In this document: positions 31,150 through 33,805 of the stretch, in pieces | Numbering within the stretch: position 1 is the first letter of the stretch | Layout: each line of letters starts with the position of its first letter | Source: an uncultured Lachnospira sp. | GTDB lineage: Bacteria; Bacillota; Clostridia; Lachnospirales; Lachnospiraceae | NCBI GenBank assembly: GCA_934343805.1 | Contig: CAKRIN010000028.1 | Location: 1 to 33,805, forward strand | Direction of reading: 5' to 3' | DNA: 33,805 nt | The notes under the pieces: model-generated | Database searches by the model: none | What the model was told of the DNA's origin: nothing | The model's input: the letters and a program-made list of their open reading frames with translations, nothing else | Program-made: the position numbers and the translations under genes

Positions 31150-32907
31150 ATGGATTTAAATGTTATTGAAAAAGTTTTGTATGCTTGTTCTGATGTTCAT
31201 AATGTGAAGGTTGTTGATATGACAATATTTAGAGAAGAAGAATATCAGAAAATAATTGAATGTGATTTGTCAGTTGCAAAGCAGGTTGTTCCTATCGTAG
31301 TTGCTGTTCCGCAAAACTGGCAAAGGACATTGATTGATATTTATATTGCACAGAATATGACTTTCCCCTTTATACCCCATGTAGATATAAAGGGGAAATT
31401 TTGCCTGTTTGAAACGGAAGGTGTTTTGATAGATCAGAATCTGGGAGGAATCATCTTGCAGTCAATTGAGAAAGCAAAAGAAATTATTGAAGATGGATTA
31501 GCTGGCACTAATAGAGAAGATTTTATTGAAGAGTTTGAGTCATATTGGTTGCAATTGCCATCTATTCGTTTGGCAAAAGTTGATGTGGTGGGGATTCAAC
31601 ATATTGGTGTAGTAAAATATTTTACAAAGACTGCAAAAAGATATAAAAAAGAGTCATATGCTAAATATATGCAGAGGGCAAAGAGTGGTAAGATATATGT
31701 TTCTCAAGATCCACAAAAATTGAAACATTATTATAAGGAAAACGAAAGTGTTAACATAAGAAATGGGGTTTATATAAATATTGAAGTAGAAGATTTTCTG
31801 TTTCCGCCAGATGCAAGATATATAGATATAAATGAATATTTCCAAAATATATTAAGATATGTAGATGTGAAAGAATTTCAAGCAATTAGTTCTAAAATAA
31901 GCAGTGATAAACTAATAATTTTTGCAATTAAGCAACCCAATGGTGTAAGCACTGTTTTAGGATTTTTACTTGAAAAATGTATGATTTCTTTTGAAAATGC
32001 TGTCTGTAGATTACGGTCAGTAAGTCAGATTACACCAATTCTAATTGACAGAATCGATAAACAATATTTAATGACTCGTTCAAATGAAGTTAGTAATATC
32101 TTGGCGGACAAAAAAGTTCTATTAATAGGATGTGGTTCTTTGGGTGGGTATATTGCCAATGAGTTAGTAAAAGCAGGCATAGAAAAGATGATGTTACTTG
32201 ATGCGGATCATTTGTACGAGAACAATGTCTTTAGGCATTTACTTGGATTAGAATACGTAGGACAATATAAATGTGTAGCTTTACAGAACTATTTCGAAAA
32301 AAATATTCCGGATTTGAAAATTTCATCATTGGCAGAAAAGATAGAGGAAGCAGTACAGGAGGGAAATATTGAATTTGGCGAATATGATTTGATTATATCT
32401 GCGACGGGAGACCATAATGTGAACAGATGGATTAATCAGTATGTGATGTCAAATAAGCTGATGGTACCGGTTGTTTATGCGTGGAATGAGGTATTGGGGG
32501 TGGGAAATCATGTGGCATATATTGAATATGGGAATGTCGGATGCTATGAGTGTTTTATAGGACGAGATGAAGATACTGGGGAACTATATGATCGTACAGC
32601 CTATTGTCGGTCAGGACAAAAGGTCGTTCAAAAGGTTGCAGGTTGTGGAAGTTCTTTTATACCTTACGGTTCTACCATATCTCTTAAAACAGCCGGCATG
32701 TGTGTTGATACTATAAAAAAGATTTTTGAGGGGAGATATTCAGATAATATAATTATTTCAGCAAAGGGTGACGATTATCATTTTAAGAGAGCTGGGTTAC
32801 AGGTTTCGAATAAATATTTGAATCAAAAAGACAGCATCGTGGAATGTAATGGAAAACTTTTTGCTCAACCGAGATGTAAATTTTGTGGAGAAAAATATGG
32901 TGATTGA
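31150..32907 (+). CDS. cap2: Cap2, CBASS E2-E1 fusion (ubiquitin-like conjugation)
   Basis: Cap2 attaches the CD-NTase C-terminus to target proteins, priming the enzyme for signalling. The 585-residue protein has an N-terminal E2-like domain with the motif HVDIKGKFCLF (candidate E2 Cys85). A linker domain follows, then a C-terminal ThiF/MoeB-type E1 adenylation domain: nucleotide loop LLIGCGSLGGY (about 325-334), acidic LLDADHLYENNVFRH, zinc-site pairs C465/C468 (CYEC) and C576/C579 (CKFC), and a candidate catalytic Cys499 (AGCGSSFIPYG), aligned by eye with ThiF's active Cys. An ATG at 31141 sits only 1 nt after AGGAG, so the ATG at 31150 is preferred. It overlaps cap3 by 11 nt. Confidence 0.93.
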   Translation: MDLNVIEKVLYACSDVHNVKVVDMTIFREEEYQKIIECDLSVAKQVVPIVVAVPQNWQRTLIDIYIAQNMTFPFIPHVDIKGKFCLFETEGVLIDQNLGGIILQSIEKAKEIIEDGLAGTNREDFIEEFESYWLQLPSIRLAKVDVVGIQHIGVVKYFTKTAKRYKKESYAKYMQRAKSGKIYVSQDPQKLKHYYKENESVNIRNGVYINIEVEDFLFPPDARYIDINEYFQNILRYVDVKEFQAISSKISSDKLIIFAIKQPNGVSTVLGFLLEKCMISFENAVCRLRSVSQITPILIDRIDKQYLMTRSNEVSNILADKKVLLIGCGSLGGYIANELVKAGIEKMMLLDADHLYENNVFRHLLGLEYVGQYKCVALQNYFEKNIPDLKISSLAEKIEEAVQEGNIEFGEYDLIISATGDHNVNRWINQYVMSNKLMVPVVYAWNEVLGVGNHVAYIEYGNVGCYECFIGRDEDTGELYDRTAYCRSGQKVVQKVAGCGSSFIPYGSTISLKTAGMCVDTIKKIFEGRYSDNIIISAKGDDYHFKRAGLQVSNKYLNQKDSIVECNGKLFAQPRCKFCGEKYGD

Positions 32908-33397
32908 ATATGGAGACAAAAAGATAAAATTTTGTAATAATATATTGCAAGTAATACAGAAATATGTGCAAAGTGAACGGAAATCTTGCGAAGCTGGAGG
33001 CATTTTAATTGGACGGGAGAATTGCGGAAATTCAAATTTAATTATCGAGTTTATTACAGAGCCGATGACTGCAGATCAAAGAAGTAGAAATAGATTTCTG
33101 CGCAAAGATAAAAGACATCTCGATTTTTTTAAAAAGTTATATGAAGAAAATGAGGGTGTATATGGATATATGGGCGAATGGCATACACATCCGGAAAATA
33201 TTCCTCAATATTCATTTATAGATTCAAACAATTGGAAAAAAATTGGAAAAGAAATGAAGGGTGGCATTCAATATCACATTATTGCTGGAATTCAGGAAGT
33301 GGGTATTTGGGAATATAATGCTGTTCAAAAGAGAATCACTAAAATATGTAGTATAGATTGGAAAGGAATTCTGAAAGAAAATGAAACAATTATTTAA
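32897..33397 (+). CDS. cap3: Cap3, CBASS JAMM isopeptidase
   Basis: Cap3 removes the CD-NTase from its conjugates, opposing Cap2. The 166-residue protein is an MPN+/JAMM metalloprotease: candidate catalytic Glu32 in CEAGGILIG, and the zinc motif EWHTHPENIPQYSFID, in which H96, H98, S106 and D109 fit H-x-H-x7-S-x2-D exactly. GGAG lies 6 nt before the ATG at 32897, inside the end of cap2, so the longer upstream frame is rejected. The presence of both Cap2 and Cap3 defines the type II CBASS arrangement. The next gene overlaps its end by 17 nt, so the whole operon is translationally coupled. Confidence 0.95.
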   Translation: MVIEYGDKKIKFCNNILQVIQKYVQSERKSCEAGGILIGRENCGNSNLIIEFITEPMTADQRSRNRFLRKDKRHLDFFKKLYEENEGVYGYMGEWHTHPENIPQYSFIDSNNWKKIGKEMKGGIQYHIIAGIQEVGIWEYNAVQKRITKICSIDWKGILKENETII

Positions 33398-33805
33398 AAA
33401 ATTGCAAGAGAATGCTCGTTCCATAGTGGAAATTATTGGTCTAGTAATAGCTTTTTTAATACCTTATATAATAAATGTTAAAGGATTAATTGCATTATGT
33501 TTTGAAAATGTGTCTGTAGATTTTGATAATATAGGATATTACCTTTTGCTAAATACCGAAAACTGGGTTATTAGTATAGTACTTGTGTTCTCGGTATTGC
33601 TTTGGATTAGAAAATTTAATAAAGAAAAGATATTTAATACCAAAAATGTTTATCACAATTACCCTTATCTATGGTACTGGTTTTGTGCGAAAATTCTGGG
33701 ATATCAAACTTGTAATTTAAAATTGGTTCCTCCATATTTACAATTCAAACTGGTATTAAATGATACTTTTTCAAGTTACAATGTTGGAGAAGAAGACGAT
33801 TACCC
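33381..33805 (+). CDS. Two-transmembrane protein, probable CBASS effector (partial)
   Basis: An open frame of 141 codons that is cut by the window end. It starts at the ATG within the last codons of cap3 and continues without a stop. It has a short basic amphipathic head (MKQLFKKLQ), two hydrophobic segments at about residues 15-41 and 62-78, then a soluble region with aromatic-rich words (NYPYLWYWFCAKILGY, VPPYLQFKLVL). Two-helix membrane effectors that disrupt the inner membrane on binding a cyclic nucleotide are known in CBASS, but I do not recognise this one, and no catalytic motif or SAVED domain is visible in the part present. The role is inferred from operon position. Confidence 0.7.
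   Translation, partial: MKQLFKKLQENARSIVEIIGLVIAFLIPYIINVKGLIALCFENVSVDFDNIGYYLLLNTENWVISIVLVFSVLLWIRKFNKEKIFNTKNVYHNYPYLWYWFCAKILGYQTCNLKLVPPYLQFKLVLNDTFSSYNVGEEDDY

Noticed and set aside
32849..32896. Longer Cap3 start upstream of 32897
   Set aside because: The extension lies inside cap2 and has no ribosome site, whereas GGAG is well placed for the ATG at 32897.

Overview
The window looks like the chromosome of a low-GC Gram-positive gut anaerobe of the Lachnospiraceae type (a Lachnospira/Eubacterium eligens-like genome is my best guess). The grounds are an AT-rich sequence, strong AGGAGG-type ribosome sites, short intergenic gaps with bidirectional hairpin terminators, a class III (oxygen-sensitive) ribonucleotide reductase, a cytoplasmic GH43 glycosidase, a DUF1836 protein, a YerC-type TrpR-like protein and a HrcA/CIRCE operator. 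Species was inferred from gene content only.

Layout. 1-120: tRNA-Gly(GCC) on the minus strand with its promoter. 200-5730: a plus-strand run of a 75-aa protein, trkA, trkH (K+ uptake), a DUF2974 alpha/beta hydrolase, a 55-aa Cys-rich membrane protein of the FeoB-associated type, and corA, closed by a terminator shared with a 53-aa minus-strand gene. 6144-10371: a soluble GGDEF protein, then nrdD behind a regulatory region holding two NrdR-box-like sites, a consensus promoter and a terminator-like hairpin placed at the transcription start. 10502-13960: two convergent pairs of poorly characterised genes (membrane proteins; a coiled-coil protein against a protein with EF-hand-like Asp-rich loops). 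14180-17449: a GH43 glycosidase convergent with an XRE regulator that lies downstream of a SleB-type cell-wall hydrolase. 17584-17743: a 160-nt region built around a perfect 31-bp inverted repeat. 17790-20883: a MacB-like fused ABC transporter and a YerC/TrpR-like regulator. 20993-23642: a DUF1836 protein (minus), then a PspA/SPFH-zinc-ribbon membrane-stress pair. 23807-27874: pcrA, a small acidic membrane protein and a FUSC-like membrane protein. 27985-29508: an RlmD-type rRNA methyltransferase with an odd low-complexity insert.

The most notable region is 29587-33805. After a gene-poor stretch of about 500 nt comes a type II CBASS anti-phage operon: a DncV-like CD-NTase, Cap2 (E2-E1 fusion), Cap3 (JAMM protease) and a two-transmembrane protein cut by the window end, presumably the effector. 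All four genes overlap. The promoter has a perfect CIRCE operator (TTAGCACTC-N9-GAGTGCTAA) at the expected start site, and a second perfect 12-bp-arm inverted repeat overlapping the -35. This suggests that the defence operon is controlled by the heat-shock repressor HrcA, possibly with a second factor. CBASS itself is known; the CIRCE-governed arrangement is the part that seems new to me.
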